From Bacillota bacterium (GTDB lineage: Bacteria; Bacillota; UBA4882; UBA8346), in NCBI GenBank assembly GCA_023392595.1, contig JAEVYU010000062.1:1-64000 (forward strand): a DNA stretch of 64,000 nucleotides. Reading direction: 5' to 3'. Positions 33,467 through 43,200 of this stretch are shown here, in pieces. Each line of letters begins with the position of its first letter. Position 1 is the first letter of the stretch. The notes beneath the pieces are model-generated. The model was not told the origin of the DNA. It searched no databases and saw only the letters and a list, made by a program, of their open reading frames with translations. The position numbers were made by a program, and so were the translations under genes.

Positions 33467-35290
33467 TTGATTACCAGGTTATGGAATTTTGTCTATGACG
33501 CCAGTCACCGTCTTTTCTTGAAGTGTACCGGCAGTTTGGTGAACAAACTGATCCTGCTGTTTACGTCCATTATTTTGCTGATCGCAGTCTCCTTCACATT
33601 TATATCCTATAAAATGCTGGAACATGAATCGGCTCAAAATAACATCGCCAGTAATAGCAATACGTTAAAACTGGTGAATCAGAATTTTGAGGACTATTTT
33701 GGGCAAATCGAAAAGCTGTCCCTGCCCAATATCAATTATGATGTAATGATTGATGCCATTAAAAATGAACCCACCGACTATTTGGCCCAAATATTTTTAG
33801 AAAATTACCTGCGAAATTTGTTTTATTCCGGGAAAGATATCGAGTGTGTCACCTTGTATTTAATCTCTTCGCAAAAGAGTTATTATATTTCCCGTTCGGA
33901 TATTTACGGCGGGGTAAAGTCCATTCATGATCAGGGACTGTCCGATTCCAACTGGTACCGCCTGACCATCGGCAGTGAGAAAAATTGTTACATTCAACCC
34001 CTGTTTTCCACGAAAAAAACCGGTTTCTCTTTTATCCGTGATGATATTTTCATGGCTTATCACCGGAAGATCATTAATATCACCTTCCGGGAACCGGTGG
34101 CGGTATTGTCGATTTATTTCAATGCATCCAAACGGGACCAGATACTGAAGGGGATTCCGGTCAATCCCGGAGAGCATGTGGCGCTGTTGGACTCTGCCAA
34201 TCATCTTTTTTACGCCGACGATTCCCACCGGAAGGCCGTATTTCGAAATAAGCGGTTTTTAAAACAGCTCTCCTCCACCGGCAGCCGGACCTTTAATTGG
34301 CGAATGAACGGTCTTAAGTATCTGGTGGTTTGTAATATTTCTCCCGGCGACAACTGGAAATTAGTGAAATTTATCCCCTATAGCCTGATTTATCAAACCG
34401 CCCGAACTAACCGCAATTTGAGCTTTTTGATGGGTGGAATTTTTTTGGTGGTGGCCGTTGTTTTGGTAAGTATCACCTCGCAAGCCATTACCTTTCGCTT
34501 AAAAAAACTTGCCGCCAAAATGGAAGGGTTCAGCAACGGTAATTTTAAGGCCGAGGTCAAAATCAACGGTAATGACGAAATCGCCCAATTGGCCGGGCAA
34601 TTCAATCTGATGGTGAGAAAGATTGATGACTTAATCAATGAAGAATATAAAATGAAACTGACTGAGAAGAATGCCATTTTAAAGGCGCTGGAAGCGGAAA
34701 TTAATCCCCATTTTCTCTATAACGCGCTGCAGGCGATTTCTACCAAGGCTTTGAAAAGTAATGACTCGGATATCAGCAAAATGGTGGATGCCCTGGCTTC
34801 CACTTTCCGCTACTGCATCAGCGGTAAGGATATTGTCACTTTGGAAGAAGAAATGAAGCATGTGCAAAATTATCTGGTATTGCAAAAAGCCAGATTCGGC
34901 AACCGACTGCGCTTTCAGTCGGAAGTGGAAGAGAGGGCGTTGAGGGTTGAATTGCCAAAATTGGCTCTGCAGACACTGGTTGAGAATTCCATCAAACATG
35001 CCCTGGAGAAAATGAGCTCCACGGTGACCATCACTTTGAAGGTCAACTTGGAAGGGAGAAAGGCCAGGATATCGGTGCGGGACGATGGCCCGGGGATTGC
35101 AGCCGACCGGTTTGCGCAAATTCAGGATTCTCTGTCCCGGGGCTGGGGGGAAAGCGGTAATCAATGTATTGGTTTGACCAATTTAAATACCCGTTTGAAA
35201 TTAATGTTTGGCGAGGAATTTCATTTGACTCTCAACACCAATCAAAACGGGACCTTCATTACCTTTGAAGTGCCCCAAAAGGAGGCCTGA
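33467..35290 (+). CDS. YesM-type sensor histidine kinase
   Basis: A membrane sensor of about 607 residues: helix near the N-terminus (LVNKLILLFTSIILLIAV), an extracellular sensing domain (about 45-310), a second helix (LSFLMGGIFLVVAVVLV), a HAMP linker and the kinase core of the His_kinase/LytS-YesM group. The phosphorylated histidine is H415 in EINPHFLYNALQ, and the ATP region reads QTLVENSIKHAL and VRDDGPGI. An ORF runs upstream to 33413 through the terminator, but TTG 33467 with AGAGAGG before it is the more credible start. It probably senses the imported oligosaccharide and phosphorylates the next gene product, six bases downstream. Confidence 0.88.
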   Translation: MITRLWNFVYDASHRLFLKCTGSLVNKLILLFTSIILLIAVSFTFISYKMLEHESAQNNIASNSNTLKLVNQNFEDYFGQIEKLSLPNINYDVMIDAIKNEPTDYLAQIFLENYLRNLFYSGKDIECVTLYLISSQKSYYISRSDIYGGVKSIHDQGLSDSNWYRLTIGSEKNCYIQPLFSTKKTGFSFIRDDIFMAYHRKIINITFREPVAVLSIYFNASKRDQILKGIPVNPGEHVALLDSANHLFYADDSHRKAVFRNKRFLKQLSSTGSRTFNWRMNGLKYLVVCNISPGDNWKLVKFIPYSLIYQTARTNRNLSFLMGGIFLVVAVVLVSITSQAITFRLKKLAAKMEGFSNGNFKAEVKINGNDEIAQLAGQFNLMVRKIDDLINEEYKMKLTEKNAILKALEAEINPHFLYNALQAISTKALKSNDSDISKMVDALASTFRYCISGKDIVTLEEEMKHVQNYLVLQKARFGNRLRFQSEVEERALRVELPKLALQTLVENSIKHALEKMSSTVTITLKVNLEGRKARISVRDDGPGIAADRFAQIQDSLSRGWGESGNQCIGLTNLNTRLKLMFGEEFHLTLNTNQNGTFITFEVPQKEA

Positions 35291-35296
35291 ATCCCG

Positions 35297-36934
35297 ATGT
35301 TTCGAGTAATGATTGTTGATGATGAGGAACCCGTCCGCGAAGCCATCCGCATCCTGGGAGAATGGAGCCGATTGGAAGTCGATGAAATTATTGAGGCGGG
35401 TGACGGCAGAACCGGACTGCAATTGTTGAGAGATCAAAAGCCGGATATCGTCCTGGTCGATATGAAGATGCCGGAACTTAGCGGCATTGAATTTTTACAA
35501 AAGGCGGCAGTTGAGTGCCGGAATACATTGAACATCGTCATCAGCGGGTATGACGACTTTGAATATACCCACCAAGCGATTCAGTCCAGAGCGATTGATT
35601 ATTTATTAAAACCGATTAATAAAACAGAACTAAATCTGGCATTGCAAAAGGCTGTTTTTAGTTTAAAACAGCGGAAGAGGGAAGAAAAGGCCCTCAAAGA
35701 TATTCATTCAAAGCTAGACCTGTCCCTGCCGAGTTTGAAGGAAAAGATTTTTATATCCCTCCTCCAGGAGGATAGCGCTCCCCTCCTGGGTCCGGAAAGT
35801 TTGCAAATCATCGGATACCGGGAACGGGATCTCTTGGGAGCGGCAATTTTTCGAATCACTAATTTGGCCAAAATAGCCCGCTTCCATTATGACAATGAAT
35901 GGGGCCAGTTACTCACCTCTTTGATAACATTGATCCATGAGAAGAGCCGGGATGGGCAACAATTCTTCGGCTTCCGGAACCCCCAAAATGAACGGGAAAT
36001 CATTTGCGTGATCATGGGAACGGCCCCGTTGGAACAATTTAAAGGAGCGGTCTTTTCACAATTACAGGCCATTGTGGAAGATATGGAGAATAGTTGCGGG
36101 ATAATTGGAGTTGCCGGGATCGGTCAATTTCAGACGGATTTGGACAAGTTGGGGGATTCTTATCATTGCGCCCGGTCCATCATCAACAGCCATAATTTGT
36201 TGGCTATGGAAGGACGGGTATGGTCTAAAGAGGATGAGCCCATGACCAAGGAAATTCAGTCCATATTGACCCAAAATGCCTTGATCCGCAATGCCATTGA
36301 AAACGGCAGTCTGGGTTATCTTCAAAATATTATCCGTCAATATTTGAAAAAAGTGAAGGACTCAGCCTTTTTCAGTTTCCGGGACGCCACGCGGAATTTG
36401 GATGAATTCCTGATCATGATGGATAATATTGCCCTTGAATATGGCGAGCCGCCCGGCAATCCCCGGATTGACCGGAACCCGTTGCGAATCGGCCCCATCG
36501 AATTGGATTATCATTCCTTTGAAGATTATTCCGAATTGCTGGTAAGCTTGGCGGAATATTTCTATAACCAAATCAGCTCGTATATCAAATCCAGCAAGGA
36601 TTTTAATATTAATGAGATCAAAGAATATATCGATCGGAATTATCATGAGGAAATTAAAATATCGTTTTTCACGGAAAAATATTACTTGAGCCGGGTTTAT
36701 TTAATGAAACTGTTCAAAAAGGAGTTTGGTTTCGGCATCTACGAATATGTATTGAAGATCCGGATGAGCCGCGCCAAGGAATTGCTCGGCGACCCCAGCA
36801 TCAAGATCCTGAATATATCGCAAATGGTAGGCTATCATGATCATAACTATTTCAGTAAGGCCTTTAAGAATTATTTCGGGATATCGCCGACGGACTACCG
36901 GTCATTGATTTTGAAACAAAATGACGAAAGGTAA
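35297..36934 (+). CDS. YesN-type response regulator with AraC DNA-binding domain
   Basis: A 545-residue two-component regulator. Residues 1-120 form the receiver, with acidic pocket D9-D10-E11 in VDDEEPV and phospho-acceptor D55 in IVLVDMKMPE. A central region (about 140-420) is of the type found in YesN proteins. The C-terminus has two AraC helix-turn-helices (FFTEKYYLSRVYLMKLFKKE, ISQMVGYHDHNYFSKAFKNY). AAAAGGAGG precedes the ATG. It is expected to activate the flanking transport and glycosidase genes; the element shared at 31483 and 36958 is a candidate target. Confidence 0.92.
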   Translation: MFRVMIVDDEEPVREAIRILGEWSRLEVDEIIEAGDGRTGLQLLRDQKPDIVLVDMKMPELSGIEFLQKAAVECRNTLNIVISGYDDFEYTHQAIQSRAIDYLLKPINKTELNLALQKAVFSLKQRKREEKALKDIHSKLDLSLPSLKEKIFISLLQEDSAPLLGPESLQIIGYRERDLLGAAIFRITNLAKIARFHYDNEWGQLLTSLITLIHEKSRDGQQFFGFRNPQNEREIICVIMGTAPLEQFKGAVFSQLQAIVEDMENSCGIIGVAGIGQFQTDLDKLGDSYHCARSIINSHNLLAMEGRVWSKEDEPMTKEIQSILTQNALIRNAIENGSLGYLQNIIRQYLKKVKDSAFFSFRDATRNLDEFLIMMDNIALEYGEPPGNPRIDRNPLRIGPIELDYHSFEDYSELLVSLAEYFYNQISSYIKSSKDFNINEIKEYIDRNYHEEIKISFFTEKYYLSRVYLMKLFKKEFGFGIYEYVLKIRMSRAKELLGDPSIKILNISQMVGYHDHNYFSKAFKNYFGISPTDYRSLILKQNDER

Positions 36935-36957
36935 TGAATTGCAAAGTAAACACTTTT

Positions 36958-36988
36958 TTACCCTAAAGTGTTAACTTAAATACATTTA
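36958..36988 (+). promoter_or_regulatory. Shared upstream element, copy 2 (before binding protein gene)
   Basis: This sequence matches the element at 31483-31513 at 25 of 31 positions, including TTACCCT and ACTTAAATACATTT. Its left part also pairs into an imperfect hairpin with sequence just upstream (AACACTTT at 36949-36956 against AAAGTGTT at 36965-36972). It lies about 125 bases before the binding-protein start. Confidence 0.55.
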
Positions 36989-37112
36989 ATCCGTAACGGT
37001 TTTGTCATATGATAAAAATATCAAGTTGGAATGCGTTTGCCGGGAGAGTATCGGCAAATGGCCCCGGCTTGTCTGAGGGTACTATAATAAAAAATGCTGG
37101 GAGGAGTCGTAA

Positions 37113-38363
37113 TTGAAAAAGAAGGTTTTTAGTTTCGCGGTGTGCCTGTTGTTAATCGTGAGCATGCTCGGATGTTTAGTCGGTGCTGCGGGGCCTAAAC
37201 CGGTTACTATCAAAGTTTTTATGGGTTCTCCGGAATATTCAGACGCCATGAATGCCTTGGTGAAGGAATACAAAAAAGTGGCGCCGAACGTCACGATCCA
37301 ATTGGAAATCATGCAAACGGATTTGCCAACGGTTTTGAAAGCCAGAATTGCCGCCGGGAACACACCTGACGTTTTCCAAACCACCGCCGGCGGCGAAATC
37401 GAAGCTTATGCCGAATATTCGGCCGATCTTACCAAGGAACCGTTAGCCAAAGCAATGACCGCAACGATTCGCAATGATATGTCCTTTAACGGAAAAGTTT
37501 TAGGATTGCCGATCAAGGGAAACGTATTTGCCCTTGTTTATAACCAAGGACTCTTTACCAAAGCCGGTATTACGGCAGTACCGAAAACCATGAGCCAGAT
37601 GGAAGAAGCCTGTAAGAAGCTGGAGGCTAAAGGAATTACTCCTTTCGGTAACGGTTATAAAGAATGGTGGGTCCACAAACATATCTTCCAACATTTCCTG
37701 GACGCAGCTGGCAACGATCCCGGCAAGTTAGTGGCGGATTTCATCGCCGGGAAAACAACTTTTAAAGCTCATCCGATTTTATACCAATATTTTGACTTTG
37801 TGGATTTAACAGTGAAGTACGGTTTGCCCAAACCTTTGGAATGCGATTTTAACGGGGAAGTCAGCGCTATGGGCACTGGCAAAGTAGCCATGATTACCGG
37901 GCAAGGCGCTTGGGCCGAGGAAGGCATTTTGAAAATGGATCCCAGTATTAAGCTTGGCATTATGGGATATCCGGTCAATAACGACCCTAAAAATTCCAAA
38001 ATTATTTACGGCGCAGACCAAGCTTTACGGATAGCCAAAGATTCCAAGGTTCTTTCCGAGACTAAAAAGTTTTTTAACTGGATGTATACTTCCAATTACG
38101 GACGGAATACCTGGTTCCCCAAAGTGGCCAAGGTAGTGCCGCCGGTCGTGAACGCACCCGCGCCGGATCTGCAGATACCCAAAGCGGCTCAGGAAATCAT
38201 GAAGAAAGAGCCGGCCGGCGCTTTGGCCATCAATTACTCGTTAGACAGTTTTCATCAGAAATTCGGGGAAATCATTCAAGCGTATATTGCCAAAGCAAAA
38301 ACCCGGGATGAAGCCGTCAATGAAATTCAACAAGCCTGGATTAAGCTGGGCGGCGTAAAATAA
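37113..38363 (+). CDS. Sugar ABC transporter substrate-binding protein
   Basis: A 416-residue extracellular binding protein of the CUT1 class (MalE-like fold: ITIKVFMGSPEYSDAM-type start, VLKARIAAGNTPDVFQT, and GKVAMITGQGAWAEEGI). It has a signal sequence; SMLGC at its end could be a lipobox, though it departs from the usual LxxC consensus, so lipid attachment is uncertain. TTG start, with GGGAGGAG six bases before. It is followed by a strong stem-loop and then two glycosidases, so it is probably the most abundant product of that transcript. Its ligand is likely an alpha-xylosyl/galactosyl oligosaccharide, judged from the neighbours. Confidence 0.88.
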   Translation: MKKKVFSFAVCLLLIVSMLGCLVGAAGPKPVTIKVFMGSPEYSDAMNALVKEYKKVAPNVTIQLEIMQTDLPTVLKARIAAGNTPDVFQTTAGGEIEAYAEYSADLTKEPLAKAMTATIRNDMSFNGKVLGLPIKGNVFALVYNQGLFTKAGITAVPKTMSQMEEACKKLEAKGITPFGNGYKEWWVHKHIFQHFLDAAGNDPGKLVADFIAGKTTFKAHPILYQYFDFVDLTVKYGLPKPLECDFNGEVSAMGTGKVAMITGQGAWAEEGILKMDPSIKLGIMGYPVNNDPKNSKIIYGADQALRIAKDSKVLSETKKFFNWMYTSNYGRNTWFPKVAKVVPPVVNAPAPDLQIPKAAQEIMKKEPAGALAINYSLDSFHQKFGEIIQAYIAKAKTRDEAVNEIQQAWIKLGGVK

Positions 38364-38388
38364 TCGATTTACATTCATCGTGAAGCGA

Positions 38389-38438
38389 CAGTATTACCGG
38401 AAAGGGCGCGCGGGCGCGTTATCTTTTCGGTAATACTG
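38389..38438 (+). other. Intercistronic stem-loop
   Basis: CAGTATTACCG (38389-38399) pairs perfectly with CGGTAATACTG (38428-38438); the stem continues inward through AAAG/CTTT and the loop contains a GC-only hairpin. There is no T run, so it more likely stabilises the binding-protein part of the mRNA or reduces downstream expression than terminates it. Confidence 0.65.
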
Positions 38439-38468
38439 CTATTTGGGGTAAAAAAGGAAGGGATTGGG

Positions 38469-40817
38469 ATGAAATTTTCCGACGGACAATGGTTGATTCG
38501 CGAGGGAATCACCGTTAAATATCCATTTCAGGTCTACGAATGGGAGAAAGATAAGGATTCCCTGACCATTCAGGCTCCTTTTCAACGGATCGAAAACCGC
38601 GCCAATACCGTCGATACCGGCGCAATGACGTTGCGTTTCTTTTCGCCGCTGCCGGAGGTGATTGGAGTGCAAATGTGGCATTTTAAAGGCCCCGTCCAAA
38701 GGGGGCCCCGGTTTGAACTTCAGCAACCGGGCAGAGGCGCGTCGCCTGAAATCGCCGAAAATGATTCAGCGATTTCGTTAACCAGCGGGAACTTGCGGGT
38801 GGAAATTCAGAAGGGACCGGGCTGGTCGGTGGACTATTGGGACGGAACCCGGCTGATTACCGGTAGCGGACCGCGGAGCGCCGCTTATATTGTAAACCAG
38901 GGAGGAATTCATGAAGGGGCTCCCGCCTACATCCGGGAACAGCTCCATTTGGGAGTGGGAGGGTGTGTTTATGGACTGGGGGAACGCTTTGCGGCTTTCG
39001 TAAAAAACGGGCAGACGGTTGACATTTGGAATGAAGACGGCGGCACCAATTCGGAGCAGACCTATAAAAACATTCCTTTTTATCTGACTAACCAAGGTTA
39101 CGGGGTCTTTGTGAATCATCCCGAAAGAGTGTCTTTTGAAGTGGCTTCCGAGAGGTTGTCCAAAGTGCAATTCAGCGTGGCCGGGGAATTTTTGGAGTAT
39201 TATGTAATCAACGGGCCGACCCCGAAGCAAATATTGATGAATTACGCGCTCCTTACCGGAAAGCCTGCTTTGCCTCCGGCCTGGTCCTTTGGTTTATGGC
39301 TGACCACTTCCTTTACCACGCAATATGATGAGCAAACCGTCAATCATTTCGTGGACGGGATGGCGGAACGTGATTTGCCGCTGCATGTCTTTCACTTTGA
39401 CTGCTTCTGGATGAAGGAGTTTCATTTATGCGATTTGACCTGGGATGACAGGGTGTTTCCGGAACCCCGGAAGATGCTGGCCCGCTTAAAAGAGAAGGGG
39501 CTGCGGATATGCCTCTGGATTAATCCCTATATCGCCCAGAGTTCCAAGTTATTTGACGAAGGGATGGCCCAAGGTTATTTCCTGAAAAAGCCCAACGGCG
39601 ATGTTTGGCAATGGGACCGCTGGCAGGCGGGGATGGCCATTGTCGATTTTACCAATCCCGAAGCCTGTAAGTGGTTTGGGGGATATTTGCGTCAGTTGCT
39701 CGATATGGGAGTCGATTGTTTCAAGACCGATTTTGGCGAGCGGATTCCCACCGATGGGGTATATTTTGACGGTTCCGACCCGCTGAAGATGCACAACTAC
39801 TATACTTATCTCTATAACAAACTGGTCTACGGCCTGCTGGAAGAAAAATTCGGCAAAGGGAAGGCCGCCGTGTTCGCCAGGTCGGCCACAGTAGGCTCCC
39901 AGCAATTTCCGGTTCATTGGGGCGGTGATTGTTGGGCCAACTTCGAATCGATGGCGGAAAGCCTCAGAGGCGGTCTATCGTTGTGTTTGTCCGGTTTCGG
40001 TTTTTGGAGTCACGACATCGGCGGTTTCGAAAATACCGCCCCGGCCTATGTTTATAAACGCTGGGTAGCATTTGGCTTGTTATCTTCCCATAGCCGTTTG
40101 CACGGCAGCAGTTCTTACCGGGTTCCCTGGCTTTATGATGAAGAGGCCGTGGACGTGGTGCGTTTCTTCACCAAGTTAAAGTGCCGGCTGATGCCGTATA
40201 TATTTTCCAAGGCTTGTGAGGCCGCCGACACGGGAATACCGGTCATGCGGGCCATGATGTTGGAGTTTTGGGATGATCCGGCTTGCGATTATTTGGACCG
40301 CCAGTATATGCTGGGTGATTCCTTGCTGGTGGCGCCGGTATTCCGGGAGGATGGCCAAGTGAGATACTATTTGCCGGAGGGGACCTGGACCCATTTTCTA
40401 AGCGGCTCCAAAGTGGAAGGCGGAAAATGGCGGACTGAAAAGTATGATTTCCTGAGCCTGCCCCTTTTTGTGCGGCCCAATTCCTTGATTGCGCTGGGAA
40501 ATCATGAGCGGAGGCCGGATTATGATTTCGCCGACGGAGTGACGCTCCATTCCTTTGAGTTAACCGCCGGAGAAACCGTCTCCGCAACCGTTTATAACCA
40601 AACCGGCAGCGTGGAATTAAAAGTAACGCTGCATCGGGAGGGCTCCAAAATCGCCATCCGGGCTGAAGGTACCGGAAAACCATGGAACATCATCTTCCGC
40701 GGATTGACTCAAAACCCGCTGTCGGTTTCCAGGGGCCGGACCGAAGGGAACGCTCTCGGATTGAAACTGATTCCCGAGGCCTTTATTGGTGAAAGCGAAC
40801 TCTTCTTGGGGGAATAA
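38469..40817 (+). CDS. yicI: GH31 alpha-xylosidase (YicI-like)
   Basis: A 782-residue cytoplasmic glycoside hydrolase of family 31. The nucleophile D421 lies in CFKTDFGERIP and the acid/base D487 in HWGGDCWANF. The stretches GFGFWSHDIGGFEN and SSHSRLHGSSSYRVPW are close to the alpha-xylosidase YicI rather than to ordinary alpha-glucosidases. It should release alpha-1,6-linked xylose from xyloglucan oligosaccharides such as isoprimeverose. No signal peptide is present, which fits action on imported sugars. It follows the binding-protein gene and precedes an alpha-galactosidase. The symbol is by analogy. Confidence 0.88.
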   Translation: MKFSDGQWLIREGITVKYPFQVYEWEKDKDSLTIQAPFQRIENRANTVDTGAMTLRFFSPLPEVIGVQMWHFKGPVQRGPRFELQQPGRGASPEIAENDSAISLTSGNLRVEIQKGPGWSVDYWDGTRLITGSGPRSAAYIVNQGGIHEGAPAYIREQLHLGVGGCVYGLGERFAAFVKNGQTVDIWNEDGGTNSEQTYKNIPFYLTNQGYGVFVNHPERVSFEVASERLSKVQFSVAGEFLEYYVINGPTPKQILMNYALLTGKPALPPAWSFGLWLTTSFTTQYDEQTVNHFVDGMAERDLPLHVFHFDCFWMKEFHLCDLTWDDRVFPEPRKMLARLKEKGLRICLWINPYIAQSSKLFDEGMAQGYFLKKPNGDVWQWDRWQAGMAIVDFTNPEACKWFGGYLRQLLDMGVDCFKTDFGERIPTDGVYFDGSDPLKMHNYYTYLYNKLVYGLLEEKFGKGKAAVFARSATVGSQQFPVHWGGDCWANFESMAESLRGGLSLCLSGFGFWSHDIGGFENTAPAYVYKRWVAFGLLSSHSRLHGSSSYRVPWLYDEEAVDVVRFFTKLKCRLMPYIFSKACEAADTGIPVMRAMMLEFWDDPACDYLDRQYMLGDSLLVAPVFREDGQVRYYLPEGTWTHFLSGSKVEGGKWRTEKYDFLSLPLFVRPNSLIALGNHERRPDYDFADGVTLHSFELTAGETVSATVYNQTGSVELKVTLHREGSKIAIRAEGTGKPWNIIFRGLTQNPLSVSRGRTEGNALGLKLIPEAFIGESELFLGE

Positions 40818-40833
40818 AGAGATCAGGAGCGAA

Positions 40834-42954
40834 ATGATGATGGGGCAAATCATAGATATCAAAGAAAACGGTTTATATATGGTCTTGGAGATCACAGCTG
40901 AAAATAAAGTAAAGCTGCTGCACTTCTCAGCAATGCCCTTTCAAGAAGCCACCATCCGGAGTGAAAATGAAAAAGTTGGTTTCAGGCTGGTGGAGGTGAT
41001 GGTCTCGGGCCTGGACCGGCCGGAAGAACGGCACGGCACCAAATATACGGTGACGGCCCCCGGCTACCGGTTGCAATATCGAAGCCATCGGGACTTTCAT
41101 AATGAATGGGGAAGAAAGCTGGAGATCGTGACCTTTGATCGAGAGACCGGCCTGGAAGTCACCAGCCATTTTCAGTTTTTTAACGGGATACCGTTGGTGC
41201 GCTCATGGACGGCTCTTCAAAACAAGGGCGGCGACAGCCTGGGTCTTGAATATGTATCTTCGTTTGCTTTAACCGGAATCGCCAAAGAAGGCCTGGAAAA
41301 TACCGACTCCAAAATGAAGTTGTCGATAGCGCATAACTCCTGGCAACGGGAGTTGCAATGGCGCAGTTACCGTTTTCCCGAACTTGGTTTTTCCCAGTCG
41401 GTAGCCAAGGGGGAACAGCGTTCTTCCAAATGCATCTCCCTAACCAACACCGGCAATTGGTCCACCAAGGAATATTTACCCCTGGGGTATCTGGAAAACG
41501 CCGCGACTGGAACCAACCTTTTCTGGCAAATCGAACACAACGGTTCATGGCATTGGGAGATTAGCGACCAGAACAATCACATTTACCTTCAACTCAGCGG
41601 TCCGACGGAGCTTGAGTCCCACTGGTGGAAAAAGCTGAATCCCGGCGAAAGCTTTGTGAGTGTTCCGGCGGCTGTGGGTTCCACCCTTGGAGACATCAGT
41701 ACAGCCATGGGAGAATTGACCCGGTACCGGAGAATTATCCGCCGGCCCAATGCGGACAACCAAAATTTGCCGGTTATTTTCAATGATTATATGAACTGCT
41801 TGTGGGCCGAACCCACCACCGAAAAGGAACTTCCTTTAATTGACGCGGCCGCCGAAGCCGGTTGTGAGTATTATTGCATTGACGCCGGATGGTATTCGGA
41901 CGGATACTGGTGGGATGGCGTAGGGGAATGGCTGCCTTCCGCGGAACGTTTTCCGGGGGGCATTAAGGAAGTATTGGATTATATCCGCTCCAGGGGAATG
42001 GTGCCCGGATTATGGCTGGAGCTTGAAGTCATGGGGATCAAATGCCCGAAAGTGAAGGCGGCAACGGATGACTGGTTTTTTATCCGCCACGGCAAACGGA
42101 TTGCCGACCGCAGCCGTTATCAACTGGACTTCCGCAATCCGAACGTGATCGCCCATGCCGATGCGGTGATTGACCGCCTGGTGAACGAATATGGCGTCGG
42201 TTATATTAAAATGGATTACAATATTGAGCCGGGAATCGGCACCGAACTTGACAGCGACAGTTTCGGCGACGGTTTGCTGGGACATAACCGCGCTTATCTG
42301 AATTGGCTGGATAAAGTGTTTCAAAGATATCCCGGACTGGTGATTGAAAACTGCAGCAGCGGCGGTCTCAGGATGGACTACGCCATGTTAAGCCGGTACA
42401 GTATTCAGTCCACCAGCGATCAGGAAAATTATCTGAAATATGCCGTCATTGCGGCCAATGCGCCGAGCGCGCTAACACCTGAGCAGGCTGCGGTATGGTC
42501 ATATCCCCTGTTGGAAGGCGACAAGGAGGAAGTCATTTTTAACATGGTTAATGCCCTGTTGTTGCGGATACATCAAAGCGGCCATCTGGTCAAGCTGAGT
42601 CCGGAGCGGAAAGAGTTGGTCCGTGAAGGGATCCGCTGTTATAAAACCATCCGCCGGGATATTAAGGACGCTTTGCCCTTTTGGCCTTTAGGACTGGCAA
42701 ATTTCGGCGATCCTTGGGTGTCATTGGGTCTGAAAACCGGAGCTCAAAACTATCTGGCGGTTTGGCGGATCAACAGTCATGAACAATCCCGCGGGATACC
42801 GCTTAAGCATTTGCAAGGCCGGGCTGTCGACGTAAAATGTATCTACCCCGCAGCACATCATTGTGAGTTTGAATGGAATCCGGCAACGGCGCTGTTAACC
42901 GTGTCATTCCCGGAACCGGTTTGCGCACGGCTTTTTGAGTTAAAGCCGTCCTAA
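40834..42954 (+). CDS. GH36 alpha-galactosidase
   Basis: An alpha-galactosidase of about 706 residues of family GH36, cytoplasmic. An N-terminal beta-supersandwich is followed by the barrel with CEYYCIDAGWYSDG, nucleophile D461 in YIKMDYNIEPG, ENCSSGGLRMDYA and acid/base D529 in QSTSDQENY. It removes terminal alpha-galactosyl units. AGGAG lies at 40825-40829, upstream of three consecutive ATGs (40834, 40837, 40840); I use the first. The gap to the GH31 gene is 16 bases, so they form one operon. With the alpha-xylosidase it fits stepwise breakdown of an imported galactose-bearing xyloglucan fragment, although raffinose-type sugars are also possible. Confidence 0.9.
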   Translation: MMMGQIIDIKENGLYMVLEITAENKVKLLHFSAMPFQEATIRSENEKVGFRLVEVMVSGLDRPEERHGTKYTVTAPGYRLQYRSHRDFHNEWGRKLEIVTFDRETGLEVTSHFQFFNGIPLVRSWTALQNKGGDSLGLEYVSSFALTGIAKEGLENTDSKMKLSIAHNSWQRELQWRSYRFPELGFSQSVAKGEQRSSKCISLTNTGNWSTKEYLPLGYLENAATGTNLFWQIEHNGSWHWEISDQNNHIYLQLSGPTELESHWWKKLNPGESFVSVPAAVGSTLGDISTAMGELTRYRRIIRRPNADNQNLPVIFNDYMNCLWAEPTTEKELPLIDAAAEAGCEYYCIDAGWYSDGYWWDGVGEWLPSAERFPGGIKEVLDYIRSRGMVPGLWLELEVMGIKCPKVKAATDDWFFIRHGKRIADRSRYQLDFRNPNVIAHADAVIDRLVNEYGVGYIKMDYNIEPGIGTELDSDSFGDGLLGHNRAYLNWLDKVFQRYPGLVIENCSSGGLRMDYAMLSRYSIQSTSDQENYLKYAVIAANAPSALTPEQAAVWSYPLLEGDKEEVIFNMVNALLLRIHQSGHLVKLSPERKELVREGIRCYKTIRRDIKDALPFWPLGLANFGDPWVSLGLKTGAQNYLAVWRINSHEQSRGIPLKHLQGRAVDVKCIYPAAHHCEFEWNPATALLTVSFPEPVCARLFELKPS

Positions 42955-43200
42955 TCCGGATAGAGTAACAGGTATTGCAAAAAAGTTATCCGGGTATAAA
43001 AACAATTTGTCAAGGCATTGATGATGGCAGATCCCGTATTTTGGGGCCTGTTTTTTTCATCGTAAAATCGGTAAACCGAAAAACAAATATGGAACAGGAT
43101 TTGACTGGTGGGGAAAGAATTATTGTAAATTAAATCCCATGGTTTTTCCAGCGGTAACGACAGGTTATCCGGCTTGGATACTAAAAGCGGAGGTAAAAAA

